Assembly: GCA_049324435.1 (NCBI GenBank)
Contig: JBMOOQ010000048.1
Span: 1-64,000 of the forward strand
Source of the DNA: Pseudorhodoplanes sp049324435
Lineage (GTDB): Bacteria; Pseudomonadota; Alphaproteobacteria; Rhizobiales; Xanthobacteraceae
DNA: 64,000 nt
Direction: 5' to 3'
Each line of letters starts with the position of its first letter. Positions within the stretch are counted from its first letter, which is position 1. A model generated the notes under the pieces. That model was given only the letters and a program-made list of their open reading frames with translations, was not told the DNA's origin and did not search any database. The position numbers and the translations under genes are program-made. Below, one piece after another: positions 26,014-34,946 of the stretch.

Positions 26014-26469
26014 TCAACGCCCGCTGCCAGTGAACTGCAGCATGATCTGCCGCCGATGCGGCCGAGCGCGATGTTCGATCAGGTAAATGCCTTGCCAGGT
26101 GCCAAGCTGGAGCCGGCCATCCAGGACCGGGATCTGCAACGATACCCCGGTCAGCATGGTCCGCACATGGGCCGGCATATCGTCCGGCCCTTCGGTGTCG
26201 TGAACCCAACCGAAATCACGGGGGGCAAGGCTGCGCAACGCCGAGACCAGATCGCGGAGCACGTCCGGGTCTGCGTTTTCCTGGATCGTCAGTGATGCCG
26301 AGGTGTGCCGCAGGAACAGTAACGCTGTTCCGTTCTGCGCATTAGCCTCAGTAAGAAAGGCGCTTACCGGCGCCGTGATGTCGAGGAATCCTTCGCCAGA
26401 TGTGTCGAGGGAAAGCTCCGCCGTCGCGATAGTGGTTGGTACGGCGGTGCTGATGGCTGAGAAGCGCAA
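26014..26469 (-). CDS. YjbQ/UPF0047 family protein
   Basis: This family (about 140-150 residues) carries a conserved His-Thr-Ser core and a C-terminal QGIYLIEHR motif; both are present here, as LRHTSASLTIQENADPDV and GTWQGIYLIEH. Members are annotated as secondary thiamine-phosphate synthase-like enzymes because of weak complementation; the native role is unsettled. I chose the TTG at 26469, with AGGAA six bases upstream, giving 151 residues. The upstream in-frame start at 26562 would overlap the preceding gene by 58 bases. Confidence 0.8.
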   Translation of the reverse strand: MRFSAISTAVPTTIATAELSLDTSGEGFLDITAPVSAFLTEANAQNGTALLFLRHTSASLTIQENADPDVLRDLVSALRSLAPRDFGWVHDTEGPDDMPAHVRTMLTGVSLQIPVLDGRLQLGTWQGIYLIEHRARPHRRQIMLQFTGSGR

Positions 26470-26495
26470 GGTCAATTCCTGCCGAGTGCGAAGCG

Positions 26496-26517
26496 GACCC
26501 CGGGTCAGATCGGGGTC
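26496..26517 (-). other. Hairpin spanning the stop codon of the upstream gene
   Basis: GACCCCG and CGGGGTC form a 7-bp stem with an 8-base loop at the 3' end of the gene at 26505-26990, and it ends about 27 bases upstream of the YjbQ start. No U tract follows. It could stabilise the message or attenuate the next gene. Confidence 0.4.
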
Positions 26518-26990
26518 ATCTCCCGCTGCCAGCGCTGGACCATTTCGACGAGCTTCTTCCACACGCGTTCGATCACGGCCACCGCCCGATCGAGTTCCGC
26601 CTCACTTGGTCCTTTCAGCGTGGGCTTTTCTGCCGGGCCTGGCACCGGGGCGGCGGGCGGTACAGGCGCCTGGACCGCTGGACCGCCGGGCGGCACAATT
26701 CCACGTGCCAGCATGTCCTTTTTCAGCGCCGCGTTGTCGCGCTGCAGGCGAGCGATTTCTTCCTCCAGCGCGGCCCGTTCGTCCGGGACCGGGTGACAGG
26801 ACCAGCCCATGGTACGACGGGCACAGACCGAAACCCGGCCAGTCCGGGTATCGAGCCTCAGGAAGCCGTCGTCGATGGGGGTCAGCGAATAGCGGCCATT
26901 GTCGGTTTCGGGCGGACTGCTCTGAGCGCCGGCCGGAAGCGACGTGGCCGCCAGCAGCAGGATCAACGGCATGACGAGGGTGCGAAGCAT
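26505..26990 (-). CDS. Exported protein of unknown function with a coiled coil
   Basis: The 161-residue product starts with a signal peptide (MLRTLVMPLILLLAATSLPAGAQ). A small beta-rich region follows (GRYSLTPIDDGFLRLDTRTG, then VCARRTMGWSCHPV, with two Cys that may form a disulfide). Next are a short coiled coil (EEEIARLQRDNAALKKDM), a Pro-rich linker and a C-terminal amphipathic helix. It is likely periplasmic. I recognise the layout from conserved hypothetical proteins of Hyphomicrobiales but know no function. The ATG at 26990 is chosen because it gives a clean signal peptide. Confidence 0.75.
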   Translation of the reverse strand: MLRTLVMPLILLLAATSLPAGAQSSPPETDNGRYSLTPIDDGFLRLDTRTGRVSVCARRTMGWSCHPVPDERAALEEEIARLQRDNAALKKDMLARGIVPPGGPAVQAPVPPAAPVPGPAEKPTLKGPSEAELDRAVAVIERVWKKLVEMVQRWQREMTPI

Positions 26991-27142
26991 GGCGTTGCGT
27001 CTCCGATTTGGCCGGATTTGTTCTAGCACTCGGCGCGGTTGCCCCGAAAGTCGTGGGTCCGGTCTCTGAGGCGTGGTGTCGCCCTGATCTAAGCCAATGA
27101 AAAAACTCGACTTTCGAACTATTGCGCAGCGCACAGCGTTTC

Positions 27143-27171
27143 TTGACTCGACAAGACCCCCTCAGTATGGT
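27143..27171 (+). promoter_or_regulatory. Sigma-70-type promoter of the F0 ATP synthase operon
   Basis: TTGACT (27143-27148), a 17-base spacer and TATGGT (27166-27171) form a good housekeeping promoter. Transcription should start near 27178, about 55 bases upstream of the atpI start. Confidence 0.6.
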
Positions 27172-27233
27172 CCGCGCGGTTTTTGAGGGGTGCAGGGGCG
27201 TTCGTTCATTGTCCCGACGCGAGTGTCGAAAGC

Positions 27234-27614
27234 ATGGCTAGCGGCGCGCGCGATAAGGATAAGGGATCGGCGGACCAGACTTCCGAAGAAGCCGCTCTCT
27301 CCGCGAGGCTCAAAGGTCTCGGCGTAAAGCTCGGCCAGGCCGGGCAAGCCAAGCCGACCGAAAACGACTCCGGAAAATACGTGTCCGATCCGCAGGCGAT
27401 GGCGAAAGGGTTCCGCCTCTCTGCCGAGCTGGTCGCGGGCGTGATGGTGGGAGCGTTTATCGGCTGGCTTTTCGATCGGCTGACCGGGCTCTCGCCTTTG
27501 GGACTGATCGTGTTCCTGCTGCTCGGGTTTGCAGCGGGTGTATTGAATGTGATGCGGGCGGCCGGTGTGGTCGCTCCGAGCAAGCTTCCCGGCGGAAACG
27601 CCGACAAACGATAA
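27234..27614 (+). CDS. atpI: ATP synthase accessory protein AtpI
   Basis: The 126-residue product has a charged N-terminal half and two membrane segments (SAELVAGVMVGAFIGWLF and LGLIVFLLLGFAAGVLNVM), as in alphaproteobacterial AtpI, which assists assembly of the c-ring. It is first in the F0 operon and downstream of a strong promoter. The ATG at 27234 (MASGARDKDKG) is preferred over an upstream in-frame start at 27183. Confidence 0.88.
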   Translation: MASGARDKDKGSADQTSEEAALSARLKGLGVKLGQAGQAKPTENDSGKYVSDPQAMAKGFRLSAELVAGVMVGAFIGWLFDRLTGLSPLGLIVFLLLGFAAGVLNVMRAAGVVAPSKLPGGNADKR

Positions 27615-27657
27615 GGCCGCGTCCGCGCGGTGAGCGAAAGACAAGATATCGAAGGCC

Positions 27658-28407
27658 ATGGCCGATCCGATTGCGCAATTCCAGATCAAGAAGATCGCCA
27701 CATTGGGTACGATTGGCGGGCACGAGATCGCCTTTACCAATTCCGCGCTTTACATGCTGATCGCCGTTGCCGGCGTATCGCTGTTAATGATCGGCGCAAC
27801 CAGCCGCCGTGCGGTGGTCCCCGGCCGGATGCAGTCCATCGCGGAACTCACCTACGAGTTTGTCGCGGATATGTTACGAAGTTCGGCCGGCAAAGAGGGG
27901 ATGAAGTTCTTCCCGCTCGTATTCACGCTGTTTACCTTCGTTCTGTTCGCGAACATGCTTGGGATGATCCCCGGCACGTTTACGGTCACGAGCCACATCG
28001 TCATCACCGCAGCGCTTGCGGTCATCGTATTCCTGACCGTGCTGCTCTATGGATTCTACAAGAACGGCGCGAAATTCCTGAAGCTGTTCGTGCCGAGCGG
28101 CATTCCGGTCTACATCATGCCGCTGATCGTACTGATCGAGGTGATCTCGTTCCTGTCACGGCCGCTCTCCCATAGCGTCCGCTTGTTCGCGAATGTGTTC
28201 GCGGGTCATATCACGCTCAAGGTTTTCGCCAGCTTCGTGCCGATGCTGGCCGGTCTCGGCATTCTTGGATGGCTTGGTGCCGTGCTTCCGCTTGGCATGA
28301 CTGTTGCGCTGACGGCACTCGAATTTCTCGTCGCGTTCCTGCAGGCGTATGTGTTCACCATCCTGACCTGCATCTATCTCAACGACGCACTTCACCCGGG
28401 TCACTAG
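27658..28407 (+). CDS. atpB: ATP synthase F0 subunit a
   Basis: The 249-residue subunit forms the proton half-channels of the F0 motor. The essential Arg is in the segment SHSVRLFANVFAGH, and the C-terminal helix with the conserved Glu/Gln face is LEFLVAFLQAYVFTILTCIY. AAGGCC precedes the ATG. It is the second gene of the operon. Confidence 0.96.
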   Translation: MADPIAQFQIKKIATLGTIGGHEIAFTNSALYMLIAVAGVSLLMIGATSRRAVVPGRMQSIAELTYEFVADMLRSSAGKEGMKFFPLVFTLFTFVLFANMLGMIPGTFTVTSHIVITAALAVIVFLTVLLYGFYKNGAKFLKLFVPSGIPVYIMPLIVLIEVISFLSRPLSHSVRLFANVFAGHITLKVFASFVPMLAGLGILGWLGAVLPLGMTVALTALEFLVAFLQAYVFTILTCIYLNDALHPGH

Positions 28408-28459
28408 ACCTGTCAGGCGAAAATCAGATCCACCACGTATCACTCAAAGAGGAAAGTCT

Positions 28460-28687
28460 ATGGATCCCGTAGCAGCAAAGTACATCGGCGCCGGCATTGC
28501 CTGTCTCGGCATGGGCCTCGCTGGCGTTGGCGTCGGCAACATCTTCGCGAACTTCCTGGGTTCGGCGTTGCGCAACCCGTCGGCCGCTCAAGGCCAGTTC
28601 GGCAACCTGATCTTCGGCTTTGCGGTGACCGAAGCGCTCGGCATCTTCTCGCTGCTGATCGCGCTGCTGCTGCTGTTCGCCGTCTGA
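28460..28687 (+). CDS. atpE: ATP synthase F0 subunit c
   Basis: The 75-residue hairpin proteolipid forms the rotor ring. Helix 1 is rich in Gly (GAGIACLGMGLAGVGVGNIF), the polar loop is RNPSAAQGQ, and the proton-carrying Glu is in FAVTEALGIF of helix 2. AGAGGAAAG lies upstream of the ATG. Strong expression is expected given ring stoichiometry. Confidence 0.97.
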   Translation: MDPVAAKYIGAGIACLGMGLAGVGVGNIFANFLGSALRNPSAAQGQFGNLIFGFAVTEALGIFSLLIALLLLFAV

Positions 28688-28736
28688 TGCTTTGACCGCT
28701 CTGCGCGGCTGGCGCGCAGGCATTGCGGATATCGAG

Positions 28737-29270
28737 ATGGTTACACTCGCGACAACACAGGCTCCGGGCGGCGCAAAGCCTCCGTTTCCGCCGTTCGATT
28801 CGCAGACCTTCGCGTCCCAGCTTCTCTGGTTCGCGATCGCCTTCGTATTGCTCTATCTGCTGATGTCGCGCGTGGCCCTGCCGCGCGTCGGAGCGATCCT
28901 GGACGAGCGATCCGGACGGATCGCCGGCGATCTCGCCGACGCCCAGAAGGCCAAGGACGATACCGACGCGGCAATCGCACGATACGAAAGCAAGCTAGCC
29001 GAGGCTCGTGCCAACGCGCAGACGCTTGCTGCCCAGACGCGCGACAAGCTGATGGCGGAGGCGGAGGAGCGGCGCAAGTCGCTTGAAGCCAAGCTCAATG
29101 ATCGTCTTCACGAGGCCGAAAAGACCATCGTGCAGACCAAGAATGCGGCGATGGCCAATGTGAAGACGATCGCGACCGACGCCGCCTCCGACATCGTGGA
29201 GCGGCTGCTGGGAACCAAGCCCGATGCCAAGGCCGTAACCGAAGCGGTCGAAAAGTCGATGAAGGGCTAG
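28737..29270 (+). CDS. atpF': ATP synthase F0 subunit b' (second stator b subunit)
   Basis: The 177-residue product has one membrane segment (SQLLWFAIAFVLLYLLM) and a long Ala/Glu/Lys coiled coil that pairs with subunit b to form the peripheral stalk. The Pro/Gly-rich N-terminus is typical of b' in phototrophic and related alphaproteobacteria. The ATG at 28737 is preferred; a TTG at 28692 would add 15 residues without family support. Confidence 0.93.
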   Translation: MVTLATTQAPGGAKPPFPPFDSQTFASQLLWFAIAFVLLYLLMSRVALPRVGAILDERSGRIAGDLADAQKAKDDTDAAIARYESKLAEARANAQTLAAQTRDKLMAEAEERRKSLEAKLNDRLHEAEKTIVQTKNAAMANVKTIATDAASDIVERLLGTKPDAKAVTEAVEKSMKG

Positions 29271-29273
29271 GCC

Positions 29274-29765
29274 ATGCATTTCATCTGGGAAGCCGAATTC
29301 TGGGTGGCCGTGGCCTTCGTGATGTTTTTCGCGGGCCTTCTTTATATCGGCGTGCACAGGACCGTCGGCAGTACGCTGGACAAGCGCAGCGCGCGTATCC
29401 AGTCCGAGCTCGACGAGGCGGCGCGTCTGAAGCAGGAGGCCTTGGCCTTGCTGGCCGAATACCAGCAGAAGACGGCCAACGCCGAAAAGGAAGCCGCCGA
29501 GATTATCGAAAGCGCGAAGGCCGATGCCGAGCGGCTGGCGGCCGAAGCTCATGCCAAACTCGAGGAGTTTGTCAGCCGACGCACCAAGATGGCGGAAGCC
29601 AAAATTGCCCAGGCCGAGGCTCAGGCGCTGGCCGAGGTACGCAGCATTGCCGCCGAGGTCGCCGCCGGCGCCGCCGAGAAGGTGCTGGCTTTGACCGCGA
29701 AGGGCTCCGTCGCAGAGCAACTGATCGCGCGCGGCATCGACGACGTGAAAAAGAAGCTGAACTGA
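29274..29765 (+). CDS. atpF: ATP synthase F0 subunit b
   Basis: The 163-residue stator subunit has one N-terminal membrane segment (FWVAVAFVMFFAGLLYIGV) and a long coiled coil. It begins three bases after the b' stop codon and closes the operon. No F1 gene follows, consistent with the separate F0 and F1 operons of this class. Confidence 0.95.
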   Translation: MHFIWEAEFWVAVAFVMFFAGLLYIGVHRTVGSTLDKRSARIQSELDEAARLKQEALALLAEYQQKTANAEKEAAEIIESAKADAERLAAEAHAKLEEFVSRRTKMAEAKIAQAEAQALAEVRSIAAEVAAGAAEKVLALTAKGSVAEQLIARGIDDVKKKLN

Positions 29766-29797
29766 GCTTTCAAGCGCTGAACGCTCAAGATTTCGGA

Positions 29798-29828
29798 ACG
29801 CCGCCGGTCATTCCGGCGGTGTTTTTTT
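29798..29828 (+). terminator. Rho-independent terminator of the F0 operon
   Basis: A 10-bp stem (29798-29807 with 29813-29822, core CCGCCGG/CCGGCGG) with a 5-base loop is followed by a seven-T run (29822-29828), 33 bases past the atpF stop. Confidence 0.9.
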
Positions 29829-29853
29829 CAACCGGATGTCAGAGCTCTCCGAT

Positions 29854-30525
29854 CTACGACGCCGGCTTGGCCGGGCGTTTTTTCGGAGCCTGTTTCTGCC
29901 GTTCCTGCGCAGAACCCAAGGGATCGAAACCGACATAGATCACGTAGCGGTCGAACACGGCCGGCGTCGGCATCGGCACCGACATCGCCTCCTCAATATG
30001 CGTGAACGAGACGCTCGGCTGGCCGTCCGGAATGGATACCGGGACACGATAAAGCTTCGAATAGACGGTTTTTGGCTGCGCGCCTTCTTCGACCAGCGCG
30101 TAACGCACCGGCACTTCCAGCGAGCCGGGACCTCCGGCCGGGCCCAGAACGATCCGTCCCTGCATGCCGACCTTGATATTGAGAGTGCCGGCGACATTGG
30201 CGCATTCGCGGGCCATTTGTCCGATCGAGACCTGATATCGCAATTGCGTCGCCGATGGGTCGCGCGGATTGTTGTTGATCGAAATCACGCCGGCGCCGCG
30301 CCGAATATCGACGTTCGGGCAGGTATCGAGGTTTGTCGTCGTGCCTGTGGTCGCAGCCGGAGCCGGCGCGGTCGGCGTGCCGGTGGCGAGCGACTGGCTG
30401 AACCGCTCGCCGAACGAAGTGCCGTCGCCGCCCGCAGACGAGCAGCCCGCGATTGCCAGCGTCATCGCGGCAACCGGCACAAAATGGACGATCGGACGGC
30501 GATGACCGCCTGTTCTCCGGCACAT
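29854..30525 (-). CDS. Predicted lipoprotein of unknown function
   Basis: The N-terminus has a basic stretch, a hydrophobic segment and a lipobox LAIAGC (cleavage before Cys at about residue 28 of the 223-residue product). The mature part starts with a Gly/Thr/Ala-rich linker, then a domain with two more Cys (NLDTCPNV, ARECANVAG) and a C-terminal Lys/Arg/Pro tail. It should be membrane-anchored in the periplasm. The pattern matches conserved hypothetical proteins of the order; no function known. The ATG at 30525 is chosen; a GTG at 30564 is possible. Confidence 0.75.
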   Translation of the reverse strand: MCRRTGGHRRPIVHFVPVAAMTLAIAGCSSAGGDGTSFGERFSQSLATGTPTAPAPAATTGTTTNLDTCPNVDIRRGAGVISINNNPRDPSATQLRYQVSIGQMARECANVAGTLNIKVGMQGRIVLGPAGGPGSLEVPVRYALVEEGAQPKTVYSKLYRVPVSIPDGQPSVSFTHIEEAMSVPMPTPAVFDRYVIYVGFDPLGSAQERQKQAPKKRPAKPAS

Positions 30526-30637
30526 AATCTCGACTGCGGCCTTCTGCTCACCCCGCGGACGCACCCGCTTCCGGCAAAATTATAGCAACGGAACAATGGC
30601 CAGCCCAAGGCGCCGATGGCGATCCCGGCGGCCGTGG

Positions 30638-31216
30638 TTAATCGGTCCGAAGCCGTGCATAGAGCAGATGGTCCTGCCACAATCCGTTGATGCAGAGATA
30701 TTCACGCGCGTAGCCCTCGCGCTTGAAGCCGGTACGCTCCAGGAGCCTGATCGAGGGCTGGTTGGTCGGAATGCAGGCGGCCTCGATGCGGTGCAGCCGC
30801 AGCACGTCAAAGATAAAAGGCACCAGCGCCGAAACCCCGCGGGTCATGTAGCCCTGCGCCGCAAACGGCGCACCGATCCAGTAGCCCATGCTGCCCGACT
30901 GAGCGACACCCCTGCGGACATTGGTCAGCGTAATGCCGCCAAGCACTGCATTGTCGGCGCTTCGAAATAGCAGGAAGGCATAGGCCTGGTCGTTCCGCAT
31001 ATCCTCCGCATAGCGTCGCAATCTGCGCCGGAACGAGGGGCGCGTCAGGTCATCGTCCGGCCAGGTTGGCTCCCATGGCACAAGAAAATTGCGGCTGCGC
31101 TCGCGCAGCGCCGCCCAGTCGTTGAAGTCAGACATTTGCGGTGCACGAAGGTACACCCCGTCACCCTGAACAATCGGGTGGGTCTCGCTGAGTTGGATGG
31201 TTCGGAAGAAAGCCAT
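30638..31216 (-). CDS. GNAT N-acetyltransferase (RimJ/RimL-like)
   Basis: The 192-residue enzyme has the GNAT acetyl-CoA site in the segment GYWIGAPFAAQGYMTRGV and the motif NQPSIRLLERTGFKREGYAR typical of RimJ-like acetyltransferases that modify protein N-termini or small molecules. It is the downstream end of the thrC-M16 block. The ATG at 31216 (MAFFRTIQL) fits relatives better than the upstream start at 31258. Confidence 0.88.
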   Translation of the reverse strand: MAFFRTIQLSETHPIVQGDGVYLRAPQMSDFNDWAALRERSRNFLVPWEPTWPDDDLTRPSFRRRLRRYAEDMRNDQAYAFLLFRSADNAVLGGITLTNVRRGVAQSGSMGYWIGAPFAAQGYMTRGVSALVPFIFDVLRLHRIEAACIPTNQPSIRLLERTGFKREGYAREYLCINGLWQDHLLYARLRTD

Positions 31217-31336
31217 GGTCTCAGCGGTGTTCCTTGCACCGATCGTCCCCCACGACACGGCCCCAGCGTGTGCTGACTGCCGGATTCCCGGTTTCGCGGA
31301 AACGAACGGAGAAGTCGCATACCTCGTTCAGCAGCC

Positions 31337-32608
31337 CTACGCTGCGGCGCGCGCGAAATTCTCCACGATCTCGGCGGCACGTTCAATGCCGCGTCCCGGT
31401 CCAAGCCCGGCAATCGCGAGTCTGCTGCGCGCAAGGAGCGCGCGGCCGGCGGCTTGCGTGCTCTCGACGGTCACGGCTTCGATCTTACCGACAATTTCCG
31501 GCAGCGGCAGCGGACGCCCATAGATCATGATCTGGCGTGCGATCTGTTCGGCGCGCGCGCTCGAGCTTTCGAGCGCCATCAGAAGGCTCGCCTTCATCTG
31601 GGCCTTGGCGCGTGCCACTTCTTCCTCGGTGATGGTGCTCACGGCGCGCTCCAGCTGGTCGACCACGACCTGCACCAGTTCGGGCGCATCGTTATCGTCA
31701 GTGCCGGCATAGATTCCGAAAAAGCCCGTGTCCGAATAGGCCATGTGGAAGCTGGAGATCGAATAGCAGAGGCCACGAATTTCGCGCACTTCCTGGAACA
31801 GCCGCGAGGACATGCCGCCGCCGAGGATGTTGGCGAACACCTGGAGGCTGAAGAGTTGCGGATCGCGCTGCGGCAAGCCCTCCATGGCAAGCGCCAGATG
31901 CGCCTGTTCCAGATCCTGGCGCTCGATATAGGTGCCGCCGCCGAATCTCGCGGGCTCGCGGGTGTGGCGGTCCGCTCCGTTGAAGCCGCCGAACAGCCGT
32001 TCGGCTTCGTCCACAATCATGCCGTGCTCGACCGAGCCGGACGCGGCGATCACCATATCCGGCGCTCGATAATTTCGCGCGAGATACTGGCGGAGCCGGC
32101 TGGCATTGATCGAGCGCACGCTCTCGCGGGTCCCGAGCACAGGGCGGCCGATGGCCTGCTCGGGGAAGGCGCAGCGCTGCAGGTGGTCGAACACGATGTC
32201 GTCCGGGGTGTCTTCGGAGGCGCCGATTTCCTGGATGATGACATTCTGCTCGCGCGACAATTCTTCCGGGTCGAAGGCCGGATTGGTCAGAATGTCGGAC
32301 AGCACGTCGAGCGCCAGCGGGACGTCCGCCTTCAACACGCGCGCGTAATAGGTGGTGGTTTCGATCGAGGTCGCGGCATTCAGATCGCCGCCGACCGCTT
32401 CGATTTCTTCGGCGATCTGCCGCGCGGTTCGCAGTTTGGTGCCCTTGAAGGCCATGTGCTCAAGCAGGTGCGAGATGCCGTGCTCGTCGTCGAGTTCGTC
32501 GCGGCTGCCGGCGCCGACCCAGACGCCAAGCGAGGCGGTTTCAAGGTGCGGCATGGCATCCGTCACGACGGTCAGTCCGGACGGCAAACGGGTGACTTCG
32601 ACGCTCAT
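31337..32608 (-). CDS. M16 family zinc metallopeptidase (processing-peptidase-like)
   Basis: The 423-residue protease has the inverted zinc motif HLLEH in HGISHLLEHMAFKGT, with the third ligand region SREQNVIIQEIGASEDTP downstream. Size and sequence match the bacterial relatives of the mitochondrial processing peptidase beta subunit. Its start overlaps the end of thrC by four bases (minus strand), a pairing that is common in Hyphomicrobiales. The natural substrate is not known. Confidence 0.93.
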   Translation of the reverse strand: MSVEVTRLPSGLTVVTDAMPHLETASLGVWVGAGSRDELDDEHGISHLLEHMAFKGTKLRTARQIAEEIEAVGGDLNAATSIETTTYYARVLKADVPLALDVLSDILTNPAFDPEELSREQNVIIQEIGASEDTPDDIVFDHLQRCAFPEQAIGRPVLGTRESVRSINASRLRQYLARNYRAPDMVIAASGSVEHGMIVDEAERLFGGFNGADRHTREPARFGGGTYIERQDLEQAHLALAMEGLPQRDPQLFSLQVFANILGGGMSSRLFQEVREIRGLCYSISSFHMAYSDTGFFGIYAGTDDNDAPELVQVVVDQLERAVSTITEEEVARAKAQMKASLLMALESSSARAEQIARQIMIYGRPLPLPEIVGKIEAVTVESTQAAGRALLARSRLAIAGLGPGRGIERAAEIVENFARAAA

Positions 32609-34020
32609 GCTGCGGCTCCTTCACGCGCGGCCCGGGAGGCCGCAAGAACAAACGCTTCAATCTTCTTCTGATCGGACGGCAACAGGGTCACGTGCTCTCG
32701 GCGCGCATTCAGATCCGACAGCCAGTCCGGCAGGGACGGGCGCGCGCCGCAGGCCTGCTCGACCGCGTCCGGGAACTTCGCAGCATGCGCGGTCGACAGG
32801 ACGATCATCGGCAAAGCCGGATCGCGCGGCTCCTTCTCCGCGACCGCAAGACCGACCGCGGTATGCGGATCGATGAAGTGGCCGGTCTCGCGCAATGCGG
32901 CGCGCATGGTAGCGGCGACTTCATCCTCGCCGGCGCGGCCGGCGGCGAAGCCGGAACGGATCTCGGCCAGCGGATCGCCGGCGATCTCAAAGCGCTTCGA
33001 CTGCGCAAAACCGTTCATCAGCGCACGGATCGCCGGTGCATGGCGCCGATAGGCCTCGAACAAGAGCCGCTCGAAATTGGACGAGACCTGGATGTCCATG
33101 GAGGGCGAGGAGGTCGCGATCACGTCGCGCGGCTCATAGGCTCCGGTCGTCAGCGTCCGAACCAGGATGTCGTTGACGTTGGTTGCGATCACCAGCCGGT
33201 CGATCGGCAAACCCATCTGCCTCGCGACATACCCTGCGAAGATGTCGCCGAAATTGCCTGTCGGCACGGTAAAGGCGACCTTGCGCTGCGGGCCGCCAAG
33301 CGCGACCGCTGCGGTAAAGTAATAGACCGCCTGCGCCACGATCCGCGCCCAGTTGATGGAATTGACGCCGGCGAGCCTGACCCGATCGGCAAAGGCATGG
33401 TGGTTGAACATGCCTTTCACCAGCGCCTGGCAATCGTCGAACGTGCCCTCCACCGCGACCGCATGGATGTTCGCGTCATCGACGGTGGTCATCATCCGGC
33501 GCTGCACGTCGGAGACGCGGCCATCCGGGAATAGCACGACAAGATCGATCCGATTGCGGCCGCGGAAAGCCTCCACGGCGGCGCCGCCGGTATCGCCGGA
33601 GGTCGCTACCGCAATGGTGACACGCTCGCCGCGCTGCTCCAGCGCATAGTCCATGAGCCGCGCCAGGAACTGCATCGCGATGTCCTTGAAGGCGAGCGTT
33701 GGGCCATGGAACAGTTCGAGCAGAAAGGTATTGGCGTCGGTCTGCGATATCGGCGCGACCGCCGGGTGCCGGAAAGTGCCATAAGCTTCGCGTGCAATTC
33801 GCGACAGCTCATGGACGCTGATTTGATCTCCGGCGAACGGGCGGATCACCTCGACCGCAACCTCGGCATAGGGGCGGCCGACAAAGGACGCGATCGTGTC
33901 GGGCGACAGGCGCGGCCAGGATTGCGGTACATAAAGTCCGCCATCGCGGGCAAGGCCCGCGAGCGTCACATCGATGAAGCCAAGAGTCGGGGCTTCGCCG
34001 CGGGTCGACACGTACTGCAA
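32605..34020 (-). CDS. thrC: Threonine synthase
   Basis: The 471-residue PLP enzyme converts O-phosphohomoserine to threonine. The PLP lysine lies in LAFKDIAMQFLARL, and the phosphate-binding loop resembles SGDTGGAAVEAF. The N-terminus MQYVSTRGEAPTLGF is family-typical, and its start codon is TTG at 34020, with GAGGA six bases upstream. It overlaps the M16 gene, so the two are co-expressed. Confidence 0.94.
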   Translation of the reverse strand: MQYVSTRGEAPTLGFIDVTLAGLARDGGLYVPQSWPRLSPDTIASFVGRPYAEVAVEVIRPFAGDQISVHELSRIAREAYGTFRHPAVAPISQTDANTFLLELFHGPTLAFKDIAMQFLARLMDYALEQRGERVTIAVATSGDTGGAAVEAFRGRNRIDLVVLFPDGRVSDVQRRMMTTVDDANIHAVAVEGTFDDCQALVKGMFNHHAFADRVRLAGVNSINWARIVAQAVYYFTAAVALGGPQRKVAFTVPTGNFGDIFAGYVARQMGLPIDRLVIATNVNDILVRTLTTGAYEPRDVIATSSPSMDIQVSSNFERLLFEAYRRHAPAIRALMNGFAQSKRFEIAGDPLAEIRSGFAAGRAGEDEVAATMRAALRETGHFIDPHTAVGLAVAEKEPRDPALPMIVLSTAHAAKFPDAVEQACGARPSLPDWLSDLNARREHVTLLPSDQKKIEAFVLAASRAAREGAAA

Positions 34021-34205
34021 TGCCGGTCCTCGAACGGTCCGCCAGCGGTATTATCCACAGGCGGGTTGAGTGTAAGATATTGATTTGCTGGAGATTTCCT
34101 AAACGCAGGAAACGTCGTCGCTATAATTAGACTAGTGCTTCGGGGGCCCTTCCACAAGGAACGCAATCGCGGATTTGAGGTATCAAAATACCAAATGCGA
34201 TCACG

Positions 34206-34946
34206 TTATGCGGTTTTATTGTACCTCTCCCGAACAGCCCAGGCGATGAAGACAATGGCGAGGGACGCTGCGAGCCCGAACCATGTGATCGCATAGCCGA
34301 GGTGATCGTTCTTTAGCTTGACGGTCAGCGGCCCAGGCTTTGGGAAGCCGTCCGGTGGGACCGGTGCCTCCTGATCGATGTAATACGGCGCGACTGGACC
34401 CCAACCACGGGCTTTTGCCATCGCCGCCGGGTCGCGAACAAACCAGATGTCGCCCTTGCTGTCTGTCTCGGCCACAAACCAGCCCGGCTTCTCCGGCCAT
34501 CGGATATATCCGGTGATGTCGCCGGCTCCGGCGATGGGAGCCGTCTTGCGCTCCCCCGGAACGTAGCCTTGGTTGACGACGATCGTTCGGCCGTCCGGCA
34601 CCTTGACTGGAACGAATACGAAATAGCCCGCTTGCTTGACGTCGGTTCGGAGTGCAGACGCACCCGTGTAGAGGTAGGCCGGCTTTGCATCCGCAATAGC
34701 CTCCGCGTGAAACCTCACGCGCCTGAATTCCGAATTGTCGCGCGTCATCCCGTCCCATTGAGAGGCAGGCGGCAGCGGCACAGGCAATGCGGTGAGCTGC
34801 GCATCGAGCGTCGCGATCAGGTCTTCCTTCCAGACCTTCCGCTGCAATTGCCAGACGCCGAGCGAGATCAGGATCGCAAGGCCGACAATGGTGAGCAACC
34901 CCGGAACGATCAGCCGCCGCCAATACGGATGCGCTGCCGCCGTCAC
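34206..34946 (-). CDS. SURF1 family cytochrome oxidase assembly protein
   Basis: The 246-residue protein has two membrane segments, one at each end (RLIVPGLLTIVGLAILISLGVWQLQR and AITWFGLAASLAIVFIAWAV, shown in part), with a periplasmic domain between. Family motifs NQGYVPGER and WPEKPGWF are visible. SURF1 proteins help insert haem a into subunit I. It ends the minus-strand oxidase cluster and overlaps the DUF983 gene by four bases. Confidence 0.92.
   Translation of the reverse strand: MTAAAHPYWRRLIVPGLLTIVGLAILISLGVWQLQRKVWKEDLIATLDAQLTALPVPLPPASQWDGMTRDNSEFRRVRFHAEAIADAKPAYLYTGASALRTDVKQAGYFVFVPVKVPDGRTIVVNQGYVPGERKTAPIAGAGDITGYIRWPEKPGWFVAETDSKGDIWFVRDPAAMAKARGWGPVAPYYIDQEAPVPPDGFPKPGPLTVKLKNDHLGYAITWFGLAASLAIVFIAWAVRERYNKTA

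Noticed and set aside
31282..31310. Possible copy of an intergenic repeat (CGGATTCCCGGTTTCGCGG region)
   Set aside because: No second copy is visible in this window, so a repeat claim is not supported.
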